From Coriobacteriia bacterium (lineage in GTDB: Bacteria; Actinomycetota; Coriobacteriia; Anaerosomatales; Anaerosomataceae): a stretch of DNA of 64,000 nucleotides. The translations under genes were made by a program, and so were the position numbers. Each line of letters opens with the position of its first letter. Positions within the stretch are counted from its first letter, which is position 1. Below, piece after piece: positions 15,341 through 24,444 of the stretch. A model generated the notes under the pieces. That model was not told where the DNA came from and did no database searches. It saw only the letters and a program-made list of their open reading frames with translations. The stretch spans positions 62,001-126,000 of the forward strand of contig JAUSBK010000007.1 in the NCBI GenBank assembly GCA_030652115.1, in the 5' to 3' direction.

Positions 15341-16960
15341 ATGCGCATCGCACTCGCACAAATCAACGCCACCGTGGGGGACATCGAGGGCAATCTCGAC
15401 CGCTGTCTCGCGGCGGTCGCCGCCGCCCCGGGGGCCGATCTCGTGCTCCTGCCCGAGCTGGCGCTTACCGGCTATCCGCCGGAGGACCTGCTCGCGCGCC
15501 CGGACTTCGTGGACCGCACCCTCGACGCGTTGCGCGAGTTCGCCGCTGCAGCGAAGGTTTCTGCGCTCATCGGGTTCGTTGACCGCACCGACCGTGGTCT
15601 CGGCAACGCCGCAGCGCTCGTGCGCGACGGCACGGTCGAGGCGGTCTACCACAAGCGCCTCCTGCCGAACTACGGCGTCTTCGACGAGGAGCGCTACTTC
15701 GAGCCGGGCACGTGCGATCTGCTGGTGACGGTCGCCGGCGAGCGCTGCGCGATCACGATTTGCGAGGACATCTGGGTGCCCGAGACCACGGTGCGGCTTG
15801 CCGAGGCCGGCGCAGATGTCGTGCTGAACCTCTCGGCGTCGCCGTTTCATACCGGCAAGGGCGGTGAGCGCGAGGCCATGCTGCGCGCGCGCACGACCGA
15901 AAGCCCGGTGTGGGTGGCGTACTGCAACCTCGTAGGCGGCCAGGACGAGCTCGTCTTCGACGGCCGCTCGGTGGTGGTGGCTCCCGGCGGCCGCCTGGTT
16001 GCGCGGGCCCCCGCCTTCGCGGAGGGCGCCATCGTCGCCGAGGTGGGGAAGCAAGCCTCGATCGTCACGGCGGGCCGGGACCTCGCGCCTGGCTCGATCA
16101 GCGCCACTCCGGAGGGCGCGGCGGAGGTCTATCAGGCCCTCAAACTCGGCCTTGCCGACTATACGCGCAAGAACGGCTTCACCGACGTGGTCGTGGGGCT
16201 CTCAGGCGGCATCGATTCGGCGCTCGTGGCGGTGCTCGCGTCCGACGCGCTCGGTGCCGAGCACGTGCACGGCGTGCTGATGCCGGGGCCGTATTCGAGC
16301 GTGGGGAGCGTGGACGACGCCCTCACGCTCGCCGGCAACCTCGGCATCGACGCGCTCACCCTGCCGATCGGGGAGTCGTTCGAGTCGCTCCTCGGCACGC
16401 TGGAGCCGGCCTTCGGCGCGCTGCCGGAGGATGTGACCGAGGAGAACCTGCAGGCGCGGGTGCGCGGCACGCTGCTGATGGCGCTTTCGAACAAGCTTCG
16501 GTGGCTGGTGCTTGCGACCGGCAACAAGAGCGAGATATCGGTCGGCTACTCGACGCTCTACGGCGACATGGTGGGCGGCTTTGCGCCCATCAAGGACGTC
16601 TTCAAGACGCGCGTTTGGGAGCTGGCCCGCTGGCGCAACGAGCAGGGACCGGTGATCCCGGAAGCCACCATCGCCAAGCCGCCTTCGGCCGAGCTGCGCC
16701 CCGGCCAGACCGACCAGGACAGTCTGCCGCCCTACGACGTGCTCGACGGCGTGCTGCGTGCCTACGTCGAGCACGACCGGTGCGCTGATGAGATCGTGGA
16801 CGCGGGCTTCGACCGCGAGGTGGTCGAGCGCGTGATCCGGATGGTGGACGCCGCCGAGTACAAGCGCCGACAGGCCGCACCGGGCACGCGCGTCACGCAC
16901 AAGGCCTTCGGCCGCGATCGGCGCATGCCCATCACGAATCTGTATCGGGGCGCCGAGTGA
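15341..16960 (+). CDS. nadE: Glutamine-dependent NAD+ synthetase
   Basis: The 539-residue protein makes NAD from deamido-NAD, ATP and glutamine. Residues 1 to about 260 are a nitrilase-type glutaminase with Glu in LLPELALTGYPPEDLL, Lys in YHKRLLPNYGVFDEERYF and Cys in ITICEDIW. The C-terminal synthetase has the ATP pyrophosphatase P-loop VVGLSGGIDSALVAVLA, then LATGNKSEISVGYSTLYGD and KPPSAELRPGQTDQDSLPPYDVLD. No Shine-Dalgarno sequence precedes the ATG, which fits leaderless expression. It overlaps the next gene by four bases. Confidence 0.95.
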   Translation: MRIALAQINATVGDIEGNLDRCLAAVAAAPGADLVLLPELALTGYPPEDLLARPDFVDRTLDALREFAAAAKVSALIGFVDRTDRGLGNAAALVRDGTVEAVYHKRLLPNYGVFDEERYFEPGTCDLLVTVAGERCAITICEDIWVPETTVRLAEAGADVVLNLSASPFHTGKGGEREAMLRARTTESPVWVAYCNLVGGQDELVFDGRSVVVAPGGRLVARAPAFAEGAIVAEVGKQASIVTAGRDLAPGSISATPEGAAEVYQALKLGLADYTRKNGFTDVVVGLSGGIDSALVAVLASDALGAEHVHGVLMPGPYSSVGSVDDALTLAGNLGIDALTLPIGESFESLLGTLEPAFGALPEDVTEENLQARVRGTLLMALSNKLRWLVLATGNKSEISVGYSTLYGDMVGGFAPIKDVFKTRVWELARWRNEQGPVIPEATIAKPPSAELRPGQTDQDSLPPYDVLDGVLRAYVEHDRCADEIVDAGFDREVVERVIRMVDAAEYKRRQAAPGTRVTHKAFGRDRRMPITNLYRGAE

Positions 16961-17406
16961 TCCCCGTCGATCTCGTCTGGATCGAGGCGGACGACCCCCG
17001 GATGGCTCAGGTGGACGCACTGCGCCACGAGGCGCTCTTCGCCCCCTTCGGCATCTCTCGCGACGACCGCTGGGACGACGCGGGCGAGGACCGGTGCCAT
17101 CTCGTCGCGCTGGGCGATGGCGAGGTCGTGGGTTACGCGTGCCTGTTGCTCGATGCCGAGGGTGGCGGTCACCTCCGTCAGGTGAGCGTCTGGCCTGCGC
17201 TGCAGCGTTCGGGCGTGGGGCGCGCGCTCATGCTGGAAGCCGAGGCCGAGGCGGCGCGTCGTGGCCTGCCGCTGCTGTGGCTGAACGCCCGCGTGACCGC
17301 CGAGCCGTTCTACCAGCGCCTTGGCTACGCCACGGTGAGCGGCGTCTTCCCGTCGGGCCGAACCGGCGTGCCGCACGTCCGGATGGAGAAGCTTCCGGGC
17401 CGGTAA
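16957..17406 (+). CDS. GNAT-family N-acetyltransferase
   Basis: The 149-residue protein shows the GNAT acetyl-CoA site: GEVVGYACLLL (beta4), LRQVSVWPALQRSGVGRALM (motif A, with QRSGVGRAL binding pyrophosphate), and WLNARVTAEPFYQRLGYATV (motif B). The ElaA-like pattern suggests a small-molecule or protein N-terminal acetyltransferase, but the substrate is unknown. Its GTG start overlaps nadE (GTGA), indicating co-translation. The stop codon sits within the first unit of a 44-bp tandem duplication. Confidence 0.8.
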   Translation: MIPVDLVWIEADDPRMAQVDALRHEALFAPFGISRDDRWDDAGEDRCHLVALGDGEVVGYACLLLDAEGGGHLRQVSVWPALQRSGVGRALMLEAEAEAARRGLPLLWLNARVTAEPFYQRLGYATVSGVFPSGRTGVPHVRMEKLPGR

Positions 17407-17488
17407 GAAGAGCACTTGCCGCTGGTGCGCTGAAGCGCCCTGCGCGGTAAGAAGAGCACTTGCCGCTGGTGCGCTGAAGCGCCCTGCG
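17401..17488. repeat. Perfect 44-bp tandem duplication
   Basis: Units 17401-17444 and 17445-17488 are identical, and CGGTA starts a third unit at 17489. Each contains the hairpin GGTGCGC-TGAA-GCGCCC. The duplication begins within the last two codons of the acetyltransferase. There is no T-run after the hairpin, so it is not a standard terminator. Confidence 0.9.
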
Positions 17489-17589
17489 CGGTAGCGCTCA
17501 GCCGGTGTGTGGCATAACCTAACAGACGGGGTGCGCCCACGGGCGCCCGCGTATCATTGCGCTGTCAAACGATCCTTTAGGAGGAGTCC

Positions 17590-18549
17590 ATGCCGAGCAT
17601 CACCCGTGATCAGGTCCATGTACCCGCTGACGTGCCCGCGGCGGCACGCGATACCTACATCGACAACTACCTTAAGGCGACCCATGACACCGGAAGGCTC
17701 ATGCTCTTCGCGTGCGACCAGAAGATCGAGCACCTGAATGACGACTTCTACGGCGAGGGCATCGACCCGGCCGACGCCGAGCCCGAGCACCTCTTCCGAA
17801 TCGGCAGCCAGGGGATCTGTGGCGTGCTCGCCGGCCAGCGCGGCCTCATCGCGCAGTACGCGGCCGACTACCCGGACATCAACTACCTCGTGAAGATGAA
17901 CTCCAAGACGCATCTGGTGAAGACCTCGGCCAAGGATCCGGCCAAGCACCAGGACGATCCCTACTCGCCGCAGCTCTACGACATCCAGACCGCGCTCGAC
18001 CTGCGCGAAAACGGTGTGAACGTGGTCGGCATCGGCTACACGATCTACCTCGGCAGCGAGTACGAGTCGCAGATGATGATGGAGGCCGGGCAGCTCATTG
18101 CCGATGCGCACTCCATAGGCCTCATCGTGGTGCTGTGGATCTACCCGCGCGGCAAGGCAGTGGCCGACGAGAAGGACGCGCACCTGATCGCCGGCGCTGC
18201 GGGCGTTGCGTGCTGCCTCGGCTCGGATTTCGTGAAGGTCAACCCGCCGAAGGGCGACGAGGCCGCTTCTTCAGCGGACAAGCTCAAGGAGGCCGCCGCG
18301 GCGGCCGGCCGTACCGGTCTGGTGTGCGCCGGCGGCTCGACCGTGGACGCGCAGACGTTCCTCACCCAGCTGTGGGAGCAGATCCACGTGGGCGGCGCGT
18401 CCGGCAATGCAACAGGCCGCAACATCCATCAGCGCTCGCTTGATGAGGCTGTGCGTCTGACCAAGGCGATCAGCGCCATCACGCTTGGCGACTGGAGCGT
18501 GGCCGACGCGCTTGCGGTGTTCAACGGCGAGAAGGACTTCAGCCTGTAG
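17590..18549 (+). CDS. Archaeal-type class I fructose-bisphosphate aldolase (DhnA family)
   Basis: The 319-residue barrel belongs to the DeoC/LacD/DhnA aldolases. The Schiff-base lysine is expected in SDFVKVNPPKG; GRLMLFACDQKIEHLND, VVLWIYPRGKAV and VCAGGSTVDAQTFL, followed by GGASGNATGRNIHQR (phosphate binding), are also seen. It would cleave or form fructose 1,6-bisphosphate without a metal. AGGAGG lies just before the ATG, and a TATCAT at 17552-17557 could be the -10 box. Together with the phosphofructokinase gene at 20.6 kb it completes the upper part of glycolysis/gluconeogenesis locally. Confidence 0.85.
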   Translation: MPSITRDQVHVPADVPAAARDTYIDNYLKATHDTGRLMLFACDQKIEHLNDDFYGEGIDPADAEPEHLFRIGSQGICGVLAGQRGLIAQYAADYPDINYLVKMNSKTHLVKTSAKDPAKHQDDPYSPQLYDIQTALDLRENGVNVVGIGYTIYLGSEYESQMMMEAGQLIADAHSIGLIVVLWIYPRGKAVADEKDAHLIAGAAGVACCLGSDFVKVNPPKGDEAASSADKLKEAAAAAGRTGLVCAGGSTVDAQTFLTQLWEQIHVGGASGNATGRNIHQRSLDEAVRLTKAISAITLGDWSVADALAVFNGEKDFSL

Positions 18550-18647
18550 GCGCCGCTCATCGAAGTTCCACTGACGCGGCATCGCCTCGGGGGCGGTGCC
18601 GCGTTATCATTACCACCTGAACGTTCAGCCTCGAGCCGCGGAGCAGC

Positions 18648-19547
18648 ATGTCCATCAACGACTGGTTCAAACAGCGGGAGAGCCGTCGTTACACGGTCTC
18701 CGCGGGTGCGCTGCCGGCCGAAGGGCTTCCCGACGGCGTCTGGCGCAAGTGCCCCGACTGCAACAAGACCCTGTATCAGGGCGATGTAGCAGATCGTCAC
18801 TCGGTCTGCCCGCACTGCGGCCACCACTTCGAGCTCATCGCACGCGATCGCATCGACGTGCTCGTCGACGAGGGCAGCTTCGTGGAGATCGACGCGGATG
18901 TCACCTCGCTTGATCCGCTCCGGTTCACGGCAGCCAAGCCGTACGCCGGCACCCTCGAGAAGGCGCGCGAAACGACGGGACTCTCCGAAGCCGCGATCAC
19001 CGGCCGCGCCACCGTGGACGGCCTGCCCGTAGTGATCGGCGCGCTCGACTTCCGTTTCGTGGGCGCTTCGATGGGCTCGGCGGTCGGCGAGAAGATCACA
19101 CGGCTCTTCGAGCTCGCGCTCGCCGAGCGCAGAGGGGTCATCATCATCGTGGCCTCGGGCGGCGCGCGTATGCAGGAGGGCATGCTCTCGCTCATGCAGA
19201 TGGCCAAGACCGCCGCGGCTGCCGAGCGTCTGGCGAAGGCCGGCCTCCCGTATATCGCGCTCCTCGTTGATCCCACGTATGGCGGCGTGACCGCGAGTTT
19301 CGCAACGCTCGCCGACGTTATCTTCGCCGAGCCCGGCGCGCTGATCGGATTCGCCGGTCCGCGCCTGGTGGAGCAGACGATCCGTCGCTCGCTGCCGAAG
19401 GGCTTCCAGAGCGCCGCATCGCTCGTGGAGCACGGGATGATCGACGGCGTGGTGCCGCGAGGCGAGCAGCGTGAGCGCGTCGCCACCGTGCTCGCCTACC
19501 TGCTGCCGGGATCCCCTGCCGCCGCGACCGCGGGGGGTGGGGCGTAG
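18648..19547 (+). CDS. accD: Acetyl-CoA carboxylase carboxyltransferase beta subunit
   Basis: The 299-residue protein begins with a four-Cys zinc finger (Cys35, Cys38, Cys54, Cys57) followed by the crotonase-like fold: FVEIDADVTSLDPLRF, VIGALDFRFVGASMGSAVGEKI, IIIVASGGARMQEG, LVDPTYGGVTASFATL and GFAGPRLVEQTI. With AccA it transfers the carboxyl from biotin to acetyl-CoA to give malonyl-CoA. The ribosome site (GCGGAGC) is weak. TATCAT at 18605-18610 may be the -10 box. It overlaps accA by one base. The biotin carboxylase and carrier protein genes are not in the window. Confidence 0.95.
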   Translation: MSINDWFKQRESRRYTVSAGALPAEGLPDGVWRKCPDCNKTLYQGDVADRHSVCPHCGHHFELIARDRIDVLVDEGSFVEIDADVTSLDPLRFTAAKPYAGTLEKARETTGLSEAAITGRATVDGLPVVIGALDFRFVGASMGSAVGEKITRLFELALAERRGVIIIVASGGARMQEGMLSLMQMAKTAAAAERLAKAGLPYIALLVDPTYGGVTASFATLADVIFAEPGALIGFAGPRLVEQTIRRSLPKGFQSAASLVEHGMIDGVVPRGEQRERVATVLAYLLPGSPAAATAGGGA

Positions 19548-20512
19548 TGGCCCGTTTCGTGATGGAGTTCGAGCGGCCGCTCGTCGAACTCGAAGAGAAG
19601 CTCGCCGAGCTCAGTCGGCTCGACATGGCGGCGATGCCAGAACTGGCTGCCGAGATCACCGATCTCGAGCGCGAGGTCGAACGCCTTCGGCAGACGCTCT
19701 ACTCGGCGCTTTCGCCCTGGGAGAAGGTGCAGGTCAGCCGTCATCCGGAGCGACCCAAGACCGACGACTACCTGAACGGACTGTTCACCGATGTCGTTGA
19801 GTTCAAGGGCGATCGCGCCTTTGCCGATGACGAGGCCATCCTCGCCGCGCTCGCGACGATCGGCGGCCGACGCGTGGTCGTGATCGGTCACCGCAAGGGC
19901 CGCACCACCAAGGAGAACATCGCCCGCAACTTCGGCTCGCCGCATCCCGAGGGCTTCCGCAAAGCGGAGCGCGCCATGCGGTTGGCGGGCAAGTTCGGGC
20001 TGCCGGTGGTCACGCTCCTCGACACTGCTGGCGCTTCTCCCGGCCTCGAGGACGAAGAGCGCGGCCAGGCGTGGGCCATCGCCAGTTGTCTTGCAACGCT
20101 CTCGGACCTGCCGGTGCCCGTTGTCGTGGTCGGCATCGGCGAGGGCGGCAGCGGGGGCGCGCTCGCGATCGGCTTCGGGGATCGCCTCATCATGCTCGAG
20201 AACTCGTACTACTCGGTCATCTCGCCCGAGATGTGCGCGGTCATCCTGCACAAGGACGCGACCCGTGCGCCCGAGACCGCCTCGGCGCTCACGTTGACCG
20301 CCGACGATCTCGTGCGCCTCGGCATCGCCGATGAGATCGTGCCCGAGCCCCTCGGCGGAGCACATCGTGACCCAACCGCCGTGGTTATAGAGGTGGGCGC
20401 GCGCGTCTCGGCTGCACTCGAGAGCCTTTCGGCCGAGGATTCTGCGGCGCTCGCCGAGCGCCGGTACGCACGGCTGCGTGCGATAGGGGAGTTCGCAGAC
20501 GGCGCAGGGTAG
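19547..20512 (+). CDS. accA: Acetyl-CoA carboxylase carboxyltransferase alpha subunit
   Basis: The 321-residue partner of AccD starts on a GTG that shares its first base with the accD stop. The N-terminal coiled segment (FERPLVELEEKLAELSRL) is followed by ERPKTDDYLNGLF, FGSPHPEGFRKAERAMRLA, TLLDTAGASPGLEDEERGQ, GEGGSGGALAIGFGDRLIMLEN and YYSVISPEMCAVIL, all typical of AccA. It forms the heterotetramer active site with AccD in the first step of fatty-acid synthesis. Confidence 0.95.
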   Translation: MARFVMEFERPLVELEEKLAELSRLDMAAMPELAAEITDLEREVERLRQTLYSALSPWEKVQVSRHPERPKTDDYLNGLFTDVVEFKGDRAFADDEAILAALATIGGRRVVVIGHRKGRTTKENIARNFGSPHPEGFRKAERAMRLAGKFGLPVVTLLDTAGASPGLEDEERGQAWAIASCLATLSDLPVPVVVVGIGEGGSGGALAIGFGDRLIMLENSYYSVISPEMCAVILHKDATRAPETASALTLTADDLVRLGIADEIVPEPLGGAHRDPTAVVIEVGARVSAALESLSAEDSAALAERRYARLRAIGEFADGAG

Positions 20513-20554
20513 CGCCCGCCGAGGTACCGTCATCCGACCTGTGGGGGAGTGATC

Positions 20555-21796
20555 GTGAGTCCTGCGACCGATATCAAGCGTGTAGGCATGCTGTTCAGCG
20601 GCGGACCGGCACCGGCCGCCAACGCGGTGATCTCCGCCGCAGCGCTCTCGTTCCTCAACAGCGGTATCGAAGTCATGGGCTTCTACGACGGCTATGAGAA
20701 TCTCGAGAGCTACTCGGAAGAGCATCCGCTCGTTGAGGGGCGCCACTTCATCCGGCTCGTGCGCGATGACGTGTCCGGCATCCGCAACCGCAAGGACATC
20801 ATCCTTCGCACCTCGCGCGCGAACCCCGGCAAGCCGGTGGGTCAGCGCGATGACCTCGCCGACGACCGGCGCAACCAGAAGCTTCGCAACGTATACGCGG
20901 CGCTCGAGGCACACGAGGTCGATGCGCTCGTCTCGATCGGCGGCGACGACACGCTCAAGACCGCGAACTACCTCAAGGAGCTCCAGAACGTGGTGGCCGA
21001 TCTACGGCCGATCCGCATCGTCCACCTGCCGAAGACGATCGACAACGACTACTACGGCATCGACTGGACGTTCGGCTTCTTCTCGGCAGCTCACTTCGCC
21101 GCGAGCGAGATCCGCAACCTCGGCGCTGACGCGCGCTCCACGCAGGTGTGGTACGTGCTCGAGATCATGGGCCGCAAGGCCGGCTGGCTCACCTACGCAT
21201 CGGGCATCGCCGGCGAGGCGACCAAGATGATCTCCGTGGAGGACTACGACGGCACGTTCGACGCGCGGATCGAGGCCGAGGGACTCGTGGACCTCATGCA
21301 GCGGCGCGAGAGTGACGGCAGGAGCTACGGCATCGTCTGCATCGCCGAAGGGCTCGCCGACCACCTGCCCGACGACCTGCGTCCGCGGACGACCGACGAG
21401 CACGGCAACCTCAAGCTCGGCGACGCCCAGGTGGGACGCGTGCTCGCGAGGGAGATGGAGCGCGTCTACCTGGCGCGGACCGGCATCACGATCAAGGTGC
21501 GCGCAAAGCAGATCGGTTACGAGGCGCGCTGCGCCGAGCCGAGCGCCTTTGACGTGCTGCTCGGCACGCAGCTCGGCGTGGGCGCGTACCGTGCGCTCGT
21601 GGAGAAGGGGCTCACCGGCGTCATGGTGAGCGTGGAGGACCAGCTCTCCCTCAAGTACGTGCCGTTCGACCTGCTCATCGACGACGAAACGATGAAGACG
21701 AAGGTGCGCTTCATCGACCGCGAGAGCGACTTCTACAAGCTCGCCCGGGCGCTTGAGTATCAGGGGATGCTCTCCGACGACAAGGGCGGCGAATGA
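20555..21796 (+). CDS. pfp: 6-phosphofructokinase, pyrophosphate-type signature
   Basis: The protein has 413 residues from GTG 20555, chosen because GGGGGAG ends 5 bp before it; a GTG at 20549 overlaps that site. PFK motifs are present: VGMLFSGGPAPAANAVI, LVSIGGDDTLKTA, LPKTIDNDYYG, WYVLEIMGRKAGWLTYA and ICIAEGLADHL. The GGDD sequence with Lys in PKTIDND is the signature of pyrophosphate-dependent enzymes, whereas ATP enzymes have GGDGS. Such enzymes work reversibly in anaerobes. The next gene overlaps its stop (ATGA). Confidence 0.85.
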   Translation: MSPATDIKRVGMLFSGGPAPAANAVISAAALSFLNSGIEVMGFYDGYENLESYSEEHPLVEGRHFIRLVRDDVSGIRNRKDIILRTSRANPGKPVGQRDDLADDRRNQKLRNVYAALEAHEVDALVSIGGDDTLKTANYLKELQNVVADLRPIRIVHLPKTIDNDYYGIDWTFGFFSAAHFAASEIRNLGADARSTQVWYVLEIMGRKAGWLTYASGIAGEATKMISVEDYDGTFDARIEAEGLVDLMQRRESDGRSYGIVCIAEGLADHLPDDLRPRTTDEHGNLKLGDAQVGRVLAREMERVYLARTGITIKVRAKQIGYEARCAEPSAFDVLLGTQLGVGAYRALVEKGLTGVMVSVEDQLSLKYVPFDLLIDDETMKTKVRFIDRESDFYKLARALEYQGMLSDDKGGE

Positions 21797-22347
21797 TCGA
21801 CCGCGAACTCATCCGCATCTTCCGCGAGGTCGGCCGCGACCTGTTCGTCGCCGGGCTCACCACGAGCCACGGCGGGAACATGAGCGTGCGTGACGGCGGC
21901 CGGGTGATCATCACGCGACGTGGCTCGATGCTTGGCAGGCTCACCGACGACGATCTCATCGAGACCGGCATCGCGCCCTGCGCCGCGGACGAGCGCTGCA
22001 GCCGCGAACTGGTGGTGCATCGCGCCATCTACGCCGCCACCGACGCGCGCGCGATCGTGCACGCGCATCCGCCGCGCACCGTGGCGCGCAGCTTCTCGGC
22101 AGACATCATCGCGCCCGCGGACTCGGAGGGCCTCTACGTACTCGGCGAGGTGCCGGTAGTGACGGCCGCGCAGACGATAGCCTCTCCTGAGGCGGCCGAC
22201 GTGCTTGCCGAAGCGCTCCGCGGAGCGCCCATCGCTGTTCTGCGGACGCACGGGCCGTTCGCGCGGGGCGCCACGCTTGAGGAGGCGTTCATGCACGTGA
22301 GCGTGCTTGAGGCGAGCGCGACGATCCTCGACCTGCTCGGCAGGTAG
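21793..22347 (+). CDS. Class II aldolase/adducin family protein
   Basis: The 184-residue protein matches fuculose/ribulose-phosphate aldolases and epimerases: TTSHGGNMSVRDGGRVIITRRGSMLG for phosphate binding, the zinc His pair in IVHAHPPRT, and a third His in VLRTHGPFARGATLEEAF. The substrate is probably a phosphorylated sugar, but the fold also includes methylthioribulose-phosphate dehydratases, so the reaction is open. It starts four bases inside the phosphofructokinase gene and is likely translationally coupled to it. Confidence 0.8.
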   Translation: MIDRELIRIFREVGRDLFVAGLTTSHGGNMSVRDGGRVIITRRGSMLGRLTDDDLIETGIAPCAADERCSRELVVHRAIYAATDARAIVHAHPPRTVARSFSADIIAPADSEGLYVLGEVPVVTAAQTIASPEAADVLAEALRGAPIAVLRTHGPFARGATLEEAFMHVSVLEASATILDLLGR

Positions 22348-22353
22348 CGAAGG

Positions 22354-23127
22354 CTACATCACCGCGCCGGCGAACAGGCTGCTCACGATCACCGGGATGG
22401 CCTTCACGATCCCGGTGACCACGATGAAGGCGAGCATCGCGGGCGCGGCGCGCTTCTTATCGATGCCGATCGTCTTGGAGAGCAGTGTGCCGAACAAGAC
22501 GAGCAGTCCCCAGATCACGAAGAGGTCGATCTGGGACAGAACGGCGTAGGCCGCACCCGGTGCCTCGGTTACTTCTTTGGGTGCTACGAGCGCGCCGAGA
22601 CCGCTGAAGCGGAGCCACACACCCGAGGACGCCATGTAGGCGCCCTGGATGAAGTTGCGGATCGCGTTGGGCAGCAACGAGAGCGCGCCCACCGTGAGCA
22701 TGGTCGTGAACGTCACGGGGTTGGCCCAGGTCTTGGCCGCGATGAAGAAGAACGTCGCGGTGTACACGATCGCCATGAGCGCGCCGAGAGCGCCGAACAC
22801 GATGTCGGCCACCGAGGTCACCTGCATGGCGGTGTTGAGTGCCTCGTCCTCGGTCATCTGCCCGCTCGCCTCGGCGGTGGCCATGTCCTTCTCGTACTGC
22901 TTCTGGTCGGCCTCGGGCATCGACTCGATCTGCTCCTGGATGATCGCCTGGGCCTCGGCGGTCTGGGCCTCGATCTTCATGGGCGTGGACACCGCGGTCT
23001 TGAAGAGCACCGAGGCGAGCAGGATGATCGCCAGCGGGACCCACAGCCACTTGACTGCGCTGCCCGCACCGTCGATGCCCCTGGCGGGACGGAACAGGCC
23101 GAGCAGGATGCTTGCGAACGAACGCAT
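22354..23127 (-). CDS. Yip1-family integral membrane protein
   Basis: This 257-residue protein opens with a short amphipathic stretch (FASILLGLFRPARGID), one membrane segment (WVPLAIILLASVLF), a charged helical extracellular or cytoplasmic loop of about 60 residues rich in Glu/Gln, and four or so further membrane segments. This arrangement is typical of bacterial YIP1 domain proteins, whose role is unclear. It is the last gene of a minus-strand group with a MacB-type permease, an exported protein and an ABC ATPase, and is likely an accessory to that transporter. Confidence 0.65.
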   Translation of the reverse strand: MRSFASILLGLFRPARGIDGAGSAVKWLWVPLAIILLASVLFKTAVSTPMKIEAQTAEAQAIIQEQIESMPEADQKQYEKDMATAEASGQMTEDEALNTAMQVTSVADIVFGALGALMAIVYTATFFFIAAKTWANPVTFTTMLTVGALSLLPNAIRNFIQGAYMASSGVWLRFSGLGALVAPKEVTEAPGAAYAVLSQIDLFVIWGLLVLFGTLLSKTIGIDKKRAAPAMLAFIVVTGIVKAIPVIVSSLFAGAVM

Positions 23128-23140
23128 GGTTACTCCTTCA

Positions 23141-24442
23141 TCACTCGTGTCGAAGCGCGGTCAGCGGATCGAGGTTCGCGGCGCGGACCGCAGGGAGCAC
23201 GCCTGAGAGTAGGCCGATGCCCGCGGCGAAGGCGATGGCGAAGACGGCGAGCCACACCGGGATCTGGAAGAACGAGGTCGTCCCGGTGGATGCCACGCCG
23301 GTGGACGTGGCCTGCCCGGCGATCATCGCCTGCACGAAAAGGTTTGCAAGCGCGGCACCTGCGCCCGAGAACAGCAGACCGCCGATGCCGCCGAGCACGC
23401 CAATGATCGCGGCCTCGCCAAGGAACACGCGCTTGATCTGGCGGTTCGAGGCGCCGACCGCCTTCATGATGCCGATCTCCCGCGTGCGTTCGTAGATCGA
23501 CATCGTCATGGTGTTCGCGATGCCGAGCGCAGCGACGAGCATGGCGATGCCGCCGAGCGCGCCGAGCACGCCCTGGATGATGAGAAAGACGCTCTTGAGG
23601 CTCTCGAGCATAGACTGCGAGGAGTACGCATAATAGCCGCGGTCCATGATGGTCTTCTCGATGTCAGTGACCGAGTTCACCGAGTCGGCCTTGACGATGA
23701 GCTGCTCGTACGTGACCTTCCGGCGATCGGTGTCGTTCATGTCGAGTGCTGCGTCCATCGAGATGAACGCCGACTGGTCCGTCATCATGTCGCTCGGGGC
23801 GAGGATGCCCACGACCGTGAACTTCTGCTTGATCTGCCTCGGCTGCGCGTTCGGATCGGCCTTGATGTCCTGTTCGGTCGGATAGATCGAGGTGGTGATG
23901 ACGAGCCGCTTGCCGAGGAGGTCGAGTTCGGGGACCGTCGAGGTCGGCCCCATCATCATCCCGTCCTCGGATGCGACCGAGAACGAAGCGGGAAGCATCG
24001 CACCGAGGAGGATCTCGGTGTCGTTACGCGGCAACCGGCCTTCCTTGATCTCGTATCCGAACTTCTCGAAGTTCTCCATGTCTACGCCGTACGGCATGCT
24101 GTACATGACGTACTTCTTGTACTGGATGTTGTCGACGAACACCGGGGTGCTCGGCAGCACCGCCTCGACGTGCTCGATCGCCGCAATCTCCTCGACGATC
24201 TCGTCGTTCAAGGACGTGAACTCGACGCCCGGCATCCCGCCGCCGCCCATCACGGTGATGTGCGTCGCCGCGCCCAGGTCGCCGAGCTCGGCGGTGAGGT
24301 TCGCCTGGAGGCCGATGCCGAGGGACACCATGAGCACGATCGCCGAGGTGCCGATGACCACGCCGAGGGACGTCAAAGCCAGCCTGAGCTTCATGCGCCG
24401 CAGGTTGGAGACGACCAGGAACGCGAGGTCGCGGAAGCGCAT
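23141..24442 (-). CDS. MacB/FtsX-type ABC transporter permease
   Basis: The 433-residue protein has the MacB layout: a first membrane helix (LRLALTSLGVVIGTSAIVLMVSLGIG), a large extracytoplasmic domain of about 230 residues, and three C-terminal helices including GGIAMLVAALGIANTMTMSIYERTREIGIMKAVGASNRQIKRVFL, the FtsX coupling region, and LDPLTALRHE at the end. Such permeases do not move substrate through a channel but drive periplasmic mechanics. The ATPase is encoded two genes upstream at 25437-26132. Confidence 0.9.
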   Translation of the reverse strand: MRFRDLAFLVVSNLRRMKLRLALTSLGVVIGTSAIVLMVSLGIGLQANLTAELGDLGAATHITVMGGGGMPGVEFTSLNDEIVEEIAAIEHVEAVLPSTPVFVDNIQYKKYVMYSMPYGVDMENFEKFGYEIKEGRLPRNDTEILLGAMLPASFSVASEDGMMMGPTSTVPELDLLGKRLVITTSIYPTEQDIKADPNAQPRQIKQKFTVVGILAPSDMMTDQSAFISMDAALDMNDTDRRKVTYEQLIVKADSVNSVTDIEKTIMDRGYYAYSSQSMLESLKSVFLIIQGVLGALGGIAMLVAALGIANTMTMSIYERTREIGIMKAVGASNRQIKRVFLGEAAIIGVLGGIGGLLFSGAGAALANLFVQAMIAGQATSTGVASTGTTSFFQIPVWLAVFAIAFAAGIGLLSGVLPAVRAANLDPLTALRHE

Positions 24443-24444
24443 GC

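Noticed and set aside
17401-17488. CRISPR-like array
   Set aside because: The two 44-bp units are directly adjacent with no spacers and no cas genes are nearby.
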